64,000 bases of DNA from Roseiarcus sp963809245 (GTDB lineage Bacteria > Pseudomonadota > Alphaproteobacteria > Rhizobiales > Beijerinckiaceae), in contig CAWEIU010000007.1 of NCBI GenBank assembly GCA_963809245.1, positions 175,129-239,128 on the forward strand. The letters run 5' to 3'. Below, one piece after another: positions 33,737 to 42,390 of this stretch. The first letter of the stretch is position 1; each line of letters starts with the position of its first letter. The position numbers and the translations under genes were made by a program. The notes under the pieces were generated by a model, which was not told the origin of the DNA, made no database searches, and worked only from the letters and a program-made list of their open reading frames with translations.

Positions 33737-34834
33737 TCAATTCGCGAAGCGGAAGTGCAGCACGTCGCCGTCGGCGACGACGTAATCCTTGCCTTCGAGG
33801 CGGAACTTGCCCGCTTCGCGCGCGCCGGCCTCGCCCTTGTTGGCGACGTAGTCCTCGTAGGCGATCGTCTCGGCGCGGATGAAGCCCTTCTCGAAATCCG
33901 TATGGATGACGCCGGCCGCCTGCGGGCCGCGCGAGCCCTTCTCGACCGTCCAGGCGCGCGCCTCCTTCGGACCCACGGTGAAGAAGGTCACGAGATGCAG
34001 CAGGTCGTAGCCGGCGCGGATGACGCGGTTGAGGCCCGGCTCGGCGAGGCCGACGGCTTCAAGATAGTCCTTCTGGTCGGCGGCCGGCAGAACGGCGATC
34101 TCGCTCTCGATCTTGGCGGAGACGACGACGGCGACCGCCCCCTCCTTCTCCGCCTGCGCGCGAACGATGTCCGACAGCGCGTTGCCCTTGTCGGCGGAGG
34201 CTTCCTCAACGTTGCAGACATAGAGCACCGGCTTGGAGGACAGCAGTCCGAGCGACTGAAACAGCTTGTGCTCCTCGCGGCTGACCCCGGCCGCGCGGGC
34301 TGGCCGGCCTTCGCGCAGCTCGGCGAGGCTGCGCTGGGCGAGCGCGAGCAGGTCCTTGGCGTCCTTGTCGCCGCCCTTGGCCTTCTTCTCCATCTGGACG
34401 ACGCGCCGCTCGAGGCTCTCGAGATCGGCCAGCATCAGCTCGGTTTCGATCGTGGCGATGTCGGACAGCGGGTCGATGCGGCCCTCGACATGGGTGACGT
34501 CGCCGTCCTCGAAACAGCGCACGACATGGGCAATCGCGTCGCATTCGCGGATGTTGGCGAGAAACTGATTGCCGAGCCCTTCGCCCTTCGAGGCGCCGCG
34601 CACGAGGCCGGCGATGTCGACAAAGGTGAGCCGGGTCGGGATGATCTCCTTCGAGGAGGCGATCCCCGCCAGCACCTCGAGCCGCGGATCGGGCACCGCG
34701 ACGTCGCCGACGTTCGGCTCGATGGTGCAGAAGGGGTAATTGGCCGCCTGCGCCGCCGCGGTCTGCGTCAGCGCGTTGAAGAGCGTCGACTTGCCGACGT
34801 TGGGCAGGCCGACGATGCCGCATTTGAAGCCCAT
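33737..34834 (-). CDS. ychF: Redox-regulated ATPase/GTPase YchF
   Basis: 365 aa, normal length. GLPNVGKSTLFNALT is G1 (P-loop), VDIAGLVRGASKGEGLGNQF is G3, and YVCNVEE replaces NKxD, explaining ATP preference in the family. The C-terminal TGS-like domain contains LLHLVTFFTVGPKEARAWTV and the conserved end DYVVADGDVLHFRFAN. Ribosome-associated, negative regulator of oxidative-stress responses in E. coli. Monocistronic. Confidence 0.95.
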   Translation of the reverse strand: MGFKCGIVGLPNVGKSTLFNALTQTAAAQAANYPFCTIEPNVGDVAVPDPRLEVLAGIASSKEIIPTRLTFVDIAGLVRGASKGEGLGNQFLANIRECDAIAHVVRCFEDGDVTHVEGRIDPLSDIATIETELMLADLESLERRVVQMEKKAKGGDKDAKDLLALAQRSLAELREGRPARAAGVSREEHKLFQSLGLLSSKPVLYVCNVEEASADKGNALSDIVRAQAEKEGAVAVVVSAKIESEIAVLPAADQKDYLEAVGLAEPGLNRVIRAGYDLLHLVTFFTVGPKEARAWTVEKGSRGPQAAGVIHTDFEKGFIRAETIAYEDYVANKGEAGAREAGKFRLEGKDYVVADGDVLHFRFAN

Positions 34835-34996
34835 GGAGGAGCGCTCTTTCGAGAGATCAGGGAGGTTCGAGCGGCCCTATGCGCGGGACGGCGGCAAAAG
34901 GCAAGGGGCGCACGCGCGGCAGGAGCGCGCCGGCGGACGACGCGAGAACATTCGACCGGGATTGTGGCAACTCTCGCCGCAATTGCCCTGCACCAT

Positions 34997-35992
34997 ATGC
35001 AGATGCGGAAGCGATCCATCCTTGCCGCCCTCGCCCTGCTTCTCCCGCTCAGCGCCGGTTTTGCCGAGCCGCCGGGCCAGCCAGCTGCGCCTGCGACCAA
35101 GGAGGCCGCGCCCGCGAGCAAGGAGGCCGAGCCCGCGAGCAAGGAGGCCGAACCGGCGAGCAAGGAGGTGGCGCCTGCCAACAAGGACGCGAGCAAGGAT
35201 AAACCGGCGCCCGCGGGTAAGGACGAACCGGTCGCCAACACCGTCTGCCGCCTGATCGCGACGGCGGCGCTGACGCAGGGGCTCCCGGTGTCGTTCCTGA
35301 CCCGATTGATCTGGCGCGAGAGCGCCTTTCAGTCCGGCGTCACCAGCCCGGCGGGCGCCCAGGGCATCGCGCAATTCATGCCGGGCACGGCCCTCGAACG
35401 CGGCGTCGTCAATCCCTATGATCCGGAGGAGGCGGTCCCGAAAGCCGCCGAGCTGCTGGCGGATCTCCGGCGCCAGTTCGGCAACCTCGGCCTCGCCGCC
35501 GCGGCCTATAACGCAGGCCCGGGCCGCGTCACGGGGTGGCTCGCCAGCGGCGGCTCTCTGCCCGAGGAAACGCGCGCCTACGTCTCGATCATCACCGGGC
35601 ATCCCATTGAGGACTGGACCGGGGCCGCCGCCGCCACGAAGCTCGACGACGACACGGTTTTTCCGAAATCGTCCTGCGACTCGGTGATCGCCTCGATTCG
35701 CATCTCGGCGCCGGTTTCCGCGGCGCAATCGTCGATCACCGCCCCCTGGGGCGTCCAGATCGCCGGCAGCTTCTCGAAAGCGGCGGCGATCGCCGCCTAT
35801 GCGCGCGCCCGCGCGCTCTACGCCTCCGTTCTCGGCAATGTCGAACCCATGGTCATCGGCGGCCGCTGGCGCACGCGGGGTTTTAGCGCTTTTTATCGGG
35901 TGCGAGCGCCCGCGGCCACGCGGGTCGCGGCGCAGACCCTCTGCAACAAAATCCTCCACGTCGGCGGCGCGTGTGTGGTGCTACGGAATTGA
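34997..35992 (+). CDS. Lytic transglycosylase (SLT-domain, secreted)
   Basis: ATG 34997 (or 35003) starts a signal peptide (KRSILAALALLLPLSAGFAE), giving 331 aa. Much longer upstream reading frame exists only because it runs antisense to ychF. After the signal come four 7-residue repeats (KEAAPAS, KEAEPAS, KEAEPAS, KEVAPAN) and a charged linker. The Slt domain (about residues 85-200) follows with LIWRESAFQSGVTSPAGAQG (catalytic Glu), GIAQFMPGT and NLGLAAAAYNAGPGRV. It cleaves peptidoglycan glycan strands. The last 110 residues have no recognised fold. Confidence 0.88.
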   Translation: MQMRKRSILAALALLLPLSAGFAEPPGQPAAPATKEAAPASKEAEPASKEAEPASKEVAPANKDASKDKPAPAGKDEPVANTVCRLIATAALTQGLPVSFLTRLIWRESAFQSGVTSPAGAQGIAQFMPGTALERGVVNPYDPEEAVPKAAELLADLRRQFGNLGLAAAAYNAGPGRVTGWLASGGSLPEETRAYVSIITGHPIEDWTGAAAATKLDDDTVFPKSSCDSVIASIRISAPVSAAQSSITAPWGVQIAGSFSKAAAIAAYARARALYASVLGNVEPMVIGGRWRTRGFSAFYRVRAPAATRVAAQTLCNKILHVGGACVVLRN

Positions 35993-36212
35993 GAGCGCCC
36001 CCAATTCGTCATGCTTGAGCGTAGCCCACGCTTGCGCGGCCATTCGCAACGGCGCCTACAGTTGATCGAGCATCTATCGTGCTCCGCTTGCCAGAAACCT
36101 GATTCAGCGTCACATTTTCTCATCGGGCCGGTCGCCATGCATCGCTCAAAAGGCGAGACAGCGCCCCCTATAAGACAGCGCTCAAAAGACGGCGCGCAGA
36201 GAGGAAATGCGG

Positions 36213-37544
36213 ATGTCCAAGGCGCTGATGGCGACTCCACGCGTAAAATCGATCCAGCGAATGGCGCTCGCCATGCTGGTTGTCGCGGGCGCCATCAACT
36301 ACGTCGACAGAGCGACCCTCGCGGTGGCCAATCCGCTCATCCGGCAGGACCTGGGTCTGTCGATCGCCGACATGGGGTATCTGCTTTCGGCGTTCCTTTG
36401 GGCCTACGCCTTCGCGCAATTGCCGACAGGAGCGATGGTCGATCGGCTTGGGCCTCGCCTCTTGTTGACGTTAGGCCTCAGCCTCTGGTCGGCGGCGCAA
36501 CTCCTGGGGGGCTTGGTCCAAGGATTCGGCCAATTCTTCGGCGCGCGCGTTCTGTTGGGGATTGGCGAGGCGCCGCAATTCCCGACCGGGGCCCGTGTCG
36601 TCCGCGACTGGTTCAATGCGAGAGACCGAGGCCTCGCCACCGGCATTTTCAATTGCGCCTCGTCGCTCGGCACGGCCATCGCCGTTCCGCTGCTCACGTT
36701 CCTGATGCTGACCTTCGGATGGCGCGTGATGTTCATCATCATGGGCGCGGCCGGACTTGTCATGGCCGCCGCATGGTATCTCGCCTACCGCAACCCGACC
36801 GAAGTCGCGCTGACGGCGGATGAAATCGTCTATCGCACCCAGGGCGATCCGCCAGGCGAGCGCACCAAGGTGACGCTTCGGGAATGGAAGCAGCTTTTCC
36901 GATTTCGCACCACCTGGGGCATGATTCTCGGCTACTTCGGTTGCATCTATCTGACCTGGATCTACACGGCCTGGCTGCCCGGCTATCTCGAGATCGAACG
37001 GCACATGAGCGTGAAGTCCACCGGAGTCTTGGCGGCGATACCGTTCGCGTGCGGGGTCGCCGGCGGCGTCCTCGGCGGATATTTCGCTGACATCCTGGTG
37101 CGCCGCGGAGTCTCGCCGGTCAAAAGCCGGCGCTATCCGGCGGCGATCGCCCTGATCGGCACATCGCTTTGCACGGTGGCGGCCGCCTATGTCACGAGCA
37201 ACGCGTTGGCGCTCGCCTTCATCTCCGCCTCGCTGTTCCTCGTCTATGTCACCAGCACCTGCGCCTGGGCGCTCAGCTCGGTCGCAGCGCCGACAAATTG
37301 CACCGCCTCGATCGGCGCCATGCAGAATTTCGGCGGCTATCTCGGCGGCGCCTTGGCGCCGACCGTGACCGGATTGATCGTCCAGTCGACAGGTTCCTTC
37401 GTGCCGGCATTGGTCGTTGGCGGCCTCGTCGGCCTCGGTTCCGCCGCGTCCTATCTCTTCATCGTCGATCAACCGATCACCGCGCTGGATTTGGATGCGG
37501 CGTCGGGCTCTAATGCGGCGCCGTTCCAGGCTCACGGGACATAG
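36213..37544 (+). CDS. MFS transporter (ACS-like, organic acid type)
   Basis: ATG 36213 sits at proper distance from GAGGAA; ATG 36207 is an alternative. 443 aa, 12 hydrophobic segments. AINYVDRATLAVANPLIRQDLGLS at TM1 and MVDRLGPRLLL between TM2 and TM3 are typical of the anion:cation symporter (glucarate/phthalate) subgroup, as is RVLLGIGEAPQFPTGARVVR (TM4). Probable uptake of an organic anion; substrate unknown. It overlaps the downstream methyltransferase start. Confidence 0.85.
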   Translation: MSKALMATPRVKSIQRMALAMLVVAGAINYVDRATLAVANPLIRQDLGLSIADMGYLLSAFLWAYAFAQLPTGAMVDRLGPRLLLTLGLSLWSAAQLLGGLVQGFGQFFGARVLLGIGEAPQFPTGARVVRDWFNARDRGLATGIFNCASSLGTAIAVPLLTFLMLTFGWRVMFIIMGAAGLVMAAAWYLAYRNPTEVALTADEIVYRTQGDPPGERTKVTLREWKQLFRFRTTWGMILGYFGCIYLTWIYTAWLPGYLEIERHMSVKSTGVLAAIPFACGVAGGVLGGYFADILVRRGVSPVKSRRYPAAIALIGTSLCTVAAAYVTSNALALAFISASLFLVYVTSTCAWALSSVAAPTNCTASIGAMQNFGGYLGGALAPTVTGLIVQSTGSFVPALVVGGLVGLGSAASYLFIVDQPITALDLDAASGSNAAPFQAHGT

Positions 37545-38400
37545 CGCATTGCAAGAGGGCCAATTCAGCCGCACCGCGCTCGGGGCCGCCGGGCACCGCG
37601 CGGCCCATCAGATCCTTGAAGGGGGGAGCATCTTCGCCGATCCGCTCGCGCTGCGCATTCTTGGACCGGAGGGTCAAGACGCGATCGCCGAGGCGGAAGA
37701 GGAGCCGGGACGGCGCGGCGTGAGGCTGTTCGTCGCCATGCGCAGCCGGTTCGCCGAGGATGCGGCAAGGCGAGCGCTCGCGCGCAAGACGCGACAGATC
37801 GTCGTGCTCGGAGCGGGGCTCGACACCTTCGCTTATCGGCTCGAGGCGGCGGAAGGGCTGCGCATCTACGAGGTCGACCATCCCGCCACGCAGGCCGAGA
37901 AGCGTCGTCGCCTCGCGGCGGCCTCGATCGCGCCCGGCCCGCACGTCGTCTTCGCCGCCTGCGACTTCGAGCGCCAAGGCTTTGTCGAAGCCCTCGCCGC
38001 CGCCGGTTTCGACGCGGCGGCGCCGGCGTTCTTCCTCTGGCTCGGCGTCACGCCCTATCTCTCGGAGCCGGCGATCGTCTCGACCTTCGCCGCCATCGCC
38101 GCCCTGGCCGGCGGCGCGGAAGTCGCGTTCGACTACGCCAATCCGCGCCAGACGATCGACGACCCGCTAACGCGCGCGACGCACGACGAGCTGGCGCGCA
38201 GGGTCGCCGCGGCCGGCGAGCCGCTGCGCACGTTCTTCGATACGCCCGCGCTGCATGCGCGGTTGAGCGAACTCCGCCTGACGATCGTCGAAGATCTCGG
38301 GCCGGCGGAGATCACGGAGCGGTTCTTTCCGAGCCGGCCGCCGCGCAGCGGCGCCGGTGCGCACGTGGCGCTTGCGGCGACGCGCGGCTTGCGGCAATGA
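37513..38400 (+). CDS. Class I SAM-dependent methyltransferase (TIGR00027/LCM-like)
   Basis: ATG 37513 overlaps the MFS gene by 32 nt; TTG 37549 is an alternative. 295 aa. Family blocks are SRTALGAAGHRAAHQILEGG, FADPLALRILG, RQIVVLGAGLDTFAYRLE (SAM-binding), IYEVDHPATQAEKRRRL and FFLWLGVTPYL. This is the Ppm1/Tcmp-like group, methylating carboxylates or polyketides; substrate unknown. Overlap suggests co-expression with the transporter. Confidence 0.87.
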   Translation: MRRRSRLTGHSALQEGQFSRTALGAAGHRAAHQILEGGSIFADPLALRILGPEGQDAIAEAEEEPGRRGVRLFVAMRSRFAEDAARRALARKTRQIVVLGAGLDTFAYRLEAAEGLRIYEVDHPATQAEKRRRLAAASIAPGPHVVFAACDFERQGFVEALAAAGFDAAAPAFFLWLGVTPYLSEPAIVSTFAAIAALAGGAEVAFDYANPRQTIDDPLTRATHDELARRVAAAGEPLRTFFDTPALHARLSELRLTIVEDLGPAEITERFFPSRPPRSGAGAHVALAATRGLRQ

Positions 38401-38488
38401 CGCCGCTCCCTCTCTAGTGGTGAATTGCGTTTTGGTGGAAGCGTCTTTCCGCTGGCGTATTTCACGAATTCACCCAGGCGACGCCCCC

Positions 38489-38613
38489 TTGTCATGCCCG
38501 CGAAAGCGGGCATCCAGGAGTCAAAGGACGAAAGCCTGCGGCGGTTGTCTGGATCCCCGCTTTCGCGGGGATGACAGCAGCGCTGCGTCAACCAATAAGC
38601 AAAACGCTCTCGT
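38489..38613. repeat. Palindromic repeat family C, copy 2
   Basis: CATGCCCGCGAAAGCGGGCA ... CCCCGCTTTCGCGGGGATGA, with tail GCGTCAACCAATAAGCAAAA and CGCTCTC, close to the copy at 26687. It fills the gap between the methyltransferase and GST-like genes. Confidence 0.8.
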
Positions 38614-38737
38614 GGTCAAAATCAGCGTTGGGCGCCCGATCCGTAGGGTCGCTATGGGCGCGAGCGGACATGGAGAATATGGGGAACGACAGTTTTCCTG
38701 GCGTAAGGTCCGGGTTCGGCCTAGACTTTCTCGGGTC

Positions 38738-39433
38738 ATGATCAATCTTTATTCGTATCCAACGCTTTTCGGCGTGGCCGACAACAATGGTTACGGGCTG
38801 AAGGTCTTCGCATTCATGCGGCTGGCCCGCCTGCCGTTCGTGCATGAGCATATTTTCGATGCGTCCGCGGCTCCGCGCGGCCAGCTTCCCTACATCGTCG
38901 ATGACGGCGAGGCCATTGGCGACAGCGAGACCATCATCGCCCACCTGATCAGCAAGCACAGGCTGACGATCGATGCTGGGCTGGGCGCCCGCGAGCGCCG
39001 GCTAAATCTCCTCGTCACGCGCCTGCTCGACGATCTTTACTGGGTCATGTCCTATTCGCGCTGGAAGGACGATCGCTTCTGGCCAGCGTTCCAGGCCGCG
39101 CTTCTGCGCGAGCATCCGAGCCTGACCGAAGCGGGGTTGGCCAAGGCGCGCGAGTTCAATGCGCAGCGCTATTATTTCCAGGGCATCGGCCGATACGCGC
39201 CGGACGCCGCTTACGCGCGCGGCCTCGCCGACCTCGACGTCCTCGACGACATCGTTTCAGCCGGCGCCTATGTGCACGGAGCCGACCCGACGAGCGTCGA
39301 CGCCGGCATCTACGGATTCATCGCCAACATCTATTTCTACGACATCGAAACGCCATTGAAGCAGATGGTTTCCGCCCGACCGAACCTCGTGCGCCACTGC
39401 CTGGCGGTCCATGAAACCGTGATGCGGGGATAG
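38738..39433 (+). CDS. Glutathione S-transferase-like (metaxin/Fax-type) protein
   Basis: Start at ATG 38738 (231 aa), where similarity begins (MINLYSYPTLFGVADNNGYG). The upstream extension would run through the palindromic repeat. The thioredoxin-like N-domain has RGQLPYIVDDGEAIGDSETI, and the helical C-domain has YARGLADLDVLDDIVSAGAY and PTSVDAGIYGFIANIYFY. The D-x-x-GxxA pattern and overall style match the failed-axon/metaxin-like GST subgroup. Cytosolic; substrate unknown. Confidence 0.8.
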   Translation: MINLYSYPTLFGVADNNGYGLKVFAFMRLARLPFVHEHIFDASAAPRGQLPYIVDDGEAIGDSETIIAHLISKHRLTIDAGLGARERRLNLLVTRLLDDLYWVMSYSRWKDDRFWPAFQAALLREHPSLTEAGLAKAREFNAQRYYFQGIGRYAPDAAYARGLADLDVLDDIVSAGAYVHGADPTSVDAGIYGFIANIYFYDIETPLKQMVSARPNLVRHCLAVHETVMRG

Positions 39434-39504
39434 CTGGGCCTCGCACGCGCTAAGTCTCTACTGCGATTTCGTCGGCGGCCGATTTCAGACGGCCATCCGC
39501 ACGA

Positions 39505-40353
39505 TCACTCGCAGATGCGGTAGTTTGGCGTGGCGCCGTGCATGCCGGAGTCAAAATGCAGATGGGCTTCGTGAGCCGCATCCGCCCCGGGGCCGAGAAC
39601 CGTGGTAAAGTAGCCGCAGGCCGTTGTCCGCAAAGCGCGTAGGAGGTCGCGCGCCGTTGGGATATCGGACGCTTGTGGCTTCACAGCGATGCGGCGATTG
39701 TCCGCCAACACAAACGCGGTGATGTCGATCGCATCACCCTTGGCGTGCTCGCTCGGAATCGCTCCCGGCTTGTCGTACCGCGCCCGGCAAGCGAAGGCTT
39801 GTCCGGCCTCGATCTGCATCAACTTCTGGCCGGTGAAGGCGAGGGTCAGCGGCGCGCCAACATCGCGCACCCAGCCGCTGAACTGCCGCCCGAAACTGCA
39901 CAACATCGCGGGTTTGCGTGATATGCCGACGTCCCCGAACGGCGTCGCGACAGTTGCGAGTTTGATCGCGCCGGAGAGCTGGCAGCCCTCCTGCGTCAAG
40001 GCGCCCAGTTGCTCGAAGACAACGCCTCTGGAAGTTAGGTCGGAGACGCATTGGTCGTAGTCGGACGCGGTCATCCCGCTTATCGAAACGAGCGTCTTGG
40101 CGTTCTTGCCATTTGCGGCAGGCTCGTTGGGAGCCGACCCAGCGCCATTCGCTGGGGATACAGTCGAGGTCGAACCCGGTTGGCGTTTGGAGTCCGATCG
40201 AGGCTCCCCGCCGCCCGCCACTGAGGGCGACGGCGCAACAGGCGAGTCCTGGTCCCCAAGCCTCATAGTCGCTACGTCCTGAGACTTGGGAGCAGCGAGG
40301 GCGGCAGAGGTCGAAAGCGCGGCGAGAAGTATCACGGAGAGCCGACGGATCAT
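39505..40353 (-). CDS. Extensin-like C-terminal domain protein (secreted)
   Basis: 282 aa from ATG 40353. The signal peptide (LSVILLAALSTSAALAAPKS) and a 65-residue low-complexity linker are followed by the extensin-like C domain. It has GCQLSGAIKLATV, SEHAKGDAIDITAF (H-x-D metal motif), FTTVLGPGADAAHEAHLHFD (H-x-H) and YRICE at the end. Likely a periplasmic peptidoglycan-active protein, paralogous to the lipoprotein at 23.8 kb but without a lipobox. Confidence 0.82.
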   Translation of the reverse strand: MIRRLSVILLAALSTSAALAAPKSQDVATMRLGDQDSPVAPSPSVAGGGEPRSDSKRQPGSTSTVSPANGAGSAPNEPAANGKNAKTLVSISGMTASDYDQCVSDLTSRGVVFEQLGALTQEGCQLSGAIKLATVATPFGDVGISRKPAMLCSFGRQFSGWVRDVGAPLTLAFTGQKLMQIEAGQAFACRARYDKPGAIPSEHAKGDAIDITAFVLADNRRIAVKPQASDIPTARDLLRALRTTACGYFTTVLGPGADAAHEAHLHFDSGMHGATPNYRICE

Positions 40354-40435
40354 CGCCAATCAACGCGTCCGAAATCGGCTTTGTTCCCCGCACGGGATAC
40401 CGGGCGCGGTTAGAGCGCGCTGCGATGTGACAGAA

Positions 40436-40588
40436 TCGGAGCCATTCCCCTCATCCCAAGGCGAATGCGCAGCATTCGTCCGCTCCCGCAAGCGGGAGAA
40501 GGGATTTACGCGGCGCCGGCGCCCCTCGCCCGCTTGCGGGAGAGGGTTGGGGTGAGGGTGGTTCAACCAAACTGCAGCACGCTCTAGC
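40436..40588. repeat. Palindromic repeat family E, copy 1, with boundary tail
   Basis: CTCATCCCAAGG, CGCTCCCGCAAGCGGGAGAA, GATTTACGCGGCGCCGGCGC, then CTCGCCCGCTTGCGGGAGAG and GGTTGGGGTGAGGG, nested inverted repeats. The tail CAACCAAACTGCAGCACGCT ends TCTAG. A second copy is at 50050. Confidence 0.8.
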
Positions 40589-40629
40589 GCCTCGACGAGA
40601 TCGCAGAACATAACAATTGGCCGGGACCC

Positions 40630-41676
40630 CTATCCCGCCGCCCGCTCGACCGTTTCCAGCAGCGCGCCGTCCGCCGATGTGACGATGCGCAGCGCGGCGC
40701 GGCGCACGAGATAATTGGCGTGGGCGAGCGCCTCGCTGAAGGCGAAGCCCATCTGATGCGGGTCGTCGATCGCGCGGCCGAACACCACCGGCACGAGGTC
40801 CGCGACCGATCGCGGACCCTTGGCGCAGGCTTGCAGAATGGCCCCGCAACGCGCCTCGTGATGCGCCGCGAGTTCGTCGATGCGCGTCGGCAGGCCGGTG
40901 AACGGCAGGTTGTGGCCTGGCAGCACGAGGACATCCTCGGGCAACGTCTGCTTCAGGCTCTCGAGCGAGCGCAGATAGATCCCGAGCGGGTCGCCGTCCG
41001 GATCCATCGCCTCGACGCTGATGTTGGGCGAGATCCTGGCGAGCGCCTGGTCGGCGCAAAGCAAGACGTTGTCCGCCGCGCAATAGAGCATCGCCTGCTC
41101 GGGGGAGTGGCCGCCGCCGGTCATCACGCTGAAGTCGCGTCCGCCGATGCGCAAGGTCTCGCCGGCGATCACGCGCCGGAACGTGCGCGGCAGCGGCGAG
41201 ACCATGCGCAGATAGTAGAGGCCGCCGTTCAGCAGCAGTTGCGTATTGGACTCGCTCAGGCCATGCGAGTGATAGAAGCTGCGATAGGGTTCGGCGTTGA
41301 GCGCGCCGGGGTCGAGCCGAATGGCCAGCGCGACGAGATATTCCGTCTGGGTCGCAAGCAGCGGCGCCGCGAAGCGCTCGCACAGCCATCCCGCAAGACC
41401 GATATGGTCGGGGTGCGCGTGGGTCGCGATGATGCGCGTCAGGCGCTTGTCCCTGAGCGGCCCTTCGAACAGCGCATCCCACATCGCGCGGGTGGCGGCG
41501 TTGTCGATGCCGGTGTCGATCAGCGCATAGCCGCCCTCGTCTTCGACCAGATAGACGTTGACGTGATCGAGCCGAAAAGGAAGCGGCAGGCGCAGCCAGA
41601 AGATTCCCTCCGCCGCCTCGATCATTTCGAGCGACTTGGGCGGGTCGGCGAAGAGAAACTTTATCGGCATCGACAT
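40630..41676 (-). CDS. MBL-fold metallo-hydrolase
   Basis: 348 aa from ATG 41676 (ATG 41670 alternative); further upstream the frame only crosses a repeat. The beta-lactamase domain has LIDTGIDNAATR and IATHAHPDHIGLAGWL (THxHxDH zinc motif). GGGHSPEQAMLYCAADNVLL gives the third metal His and the bridging Asp, and LVLPGHNLPFTG the last His. The C-terminal winged-helix-like part (HHEARCGAILQACAKGPRSV) is as in LACTB2/GloB-like hydrolases. Thioester or lactone hydrolysis is likely; substrate unknown. Confidence 0.87.
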   Translation of the reverse strand: MSMPIKFLFADPPKSLEMIEAAEGIFWLRLPLPFRLDHVNVYLVEDEGGYALIDTGIDNAATRAMWDALFEGPLRDKRLTRIIATHAHPDHIGLAGWLCERFAAPLLATQTEYLVALAIRLDPGALNAEPYRSFYHSHGLSESNTQLLLNGGLYYLRMVSPLPRTFRRVIAGETLRIGGRDFSVMTGGGHSPEQAMLYCAADNVLLCADQALARISPNISVEAMDPDGDPLGIYLRSLESLKQTLPEDVLVLPGHNLPFTGLPTRIDELAAHHEARCGAILQACAKGPRSVADLVPVVFGRAIDDPHQMGFAFSEALAHANYLVRRAALRIVTSADGALLETVERAAG

Positions 41677-41699
41677 ACCTGGAACCGCTGTCATTTGGT

Positions 41700-41875
41700 T
41701 GAACCGGACTCCTGCCGTCATCGCGAGCGAAGCGCGGCGATCCAGAGATCGTAGCATCAGCCGTTTGAGGCGCCCACGGAACCACTCGCGACTTGCTGGG
41801 GAGACCTCGATCGCTGGATTGCTTCGCTCCGCTCGCAAAGACGGTGTCACGCAACTGCAGAACGCCCTAAACGCT
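41700..41875. repeat. Palindromic repeat family B, long copy
   Basis: GTCATCGCGAGCGAAGCGCG at the left and CTTCGCTCCGCTCGCAAAGA at the right, with the segments CGATCCAGAGATCG and CGCCCACGGAACCACTCGCG between. The tail is CAACTGCAGAACGCCCTAAA. It fills most of the 230-bp gap before the ABM gene. Confidence 0.75.
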
Positions 41876-41908
41876 GCGAGGGCGCGACGCAAAGCCGCGC
41901 CCGCGGTT

Positions 41909-42208
41909 TTAGATCGGCGAGAGAACGTGGATCGCGCGATCGGCGATGATATCCTTCGTCTTGGCTCCATAGGCCGCCATATGGGGGGCGGCGGCGTGCG
42001 CCTTGAGCGCGTCGAGGCTCTCCCAGGTCTCGATGACGACGAAAACGTCCGGACCATATTGGGCGCCGGCGCCTTCCACGTCGACCACGCCCTGATATTC
42101 GATGCAGCCCGCTTCGGCGCGCACCGCGGGCACGTTGTCGCGAAACGCTTTGATAAGCTCCTCGCGGCGCCCAGCCTTGCAGGTAATGACGGCGACGACT
42201 CGAATCAT
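41909..42208 (-). CDS. Antibiotic biosynthesis monooxygenase (ABM/YgiN-like) protein
   Basis: 99 aa from ATG 42208 with GGAGG upstream. Ferredoxin-like dimeric ABM domain: VVAVITCKAGRREELIKAF, ETWESLDALKAHAAAPHM and the conserved Glu/His positions of the family. Roles include quinone oxidation or small-molecule monooxygenation. Divergent from the pirin gene, a frequent neighbour of quinone-handling functions; shared regulation from the 182-bp gap is possible. Confidence 0.85.
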   Translation of the reverse strand: MIRVVAVITCKAGRREELIKAFRDNVPAVRAEAGCIEYQGVVDVEGAGAQYGPDVFVVIETWESLDALKAHAAAPHMAAYGAKTKDIIADRAIHVLSPI

Positions 42209-42390
42209 GCATGCCTCCAACGGGGAAAGCCGCCATCGTCGCGCCGGAAGGCGGAAATTGCCAGCGGCGAATTTATTGACCGCGGCGCCGGCTTCGATCG
42301 CGTCGCACGTTCGCAGCCGGATGGTGTAGGATGCGCTCGGCGCCGTTCGCGGCGCCGGCACTGACAAACCGCGCCAAAGGGAGGACGCCG

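Noticed and set aside
33281..34996. Long N-terminal extension of the lytic transglycosylase frame
   Set aside because: Antisense to ychF; the signal peptide at ATG 34997 marks the true start.
38357..38737. N-terminal extension of the GST-like protein at 38738
   Set aside because: It translates the family C palindromic repeat; similarity starts at ATG 38738.
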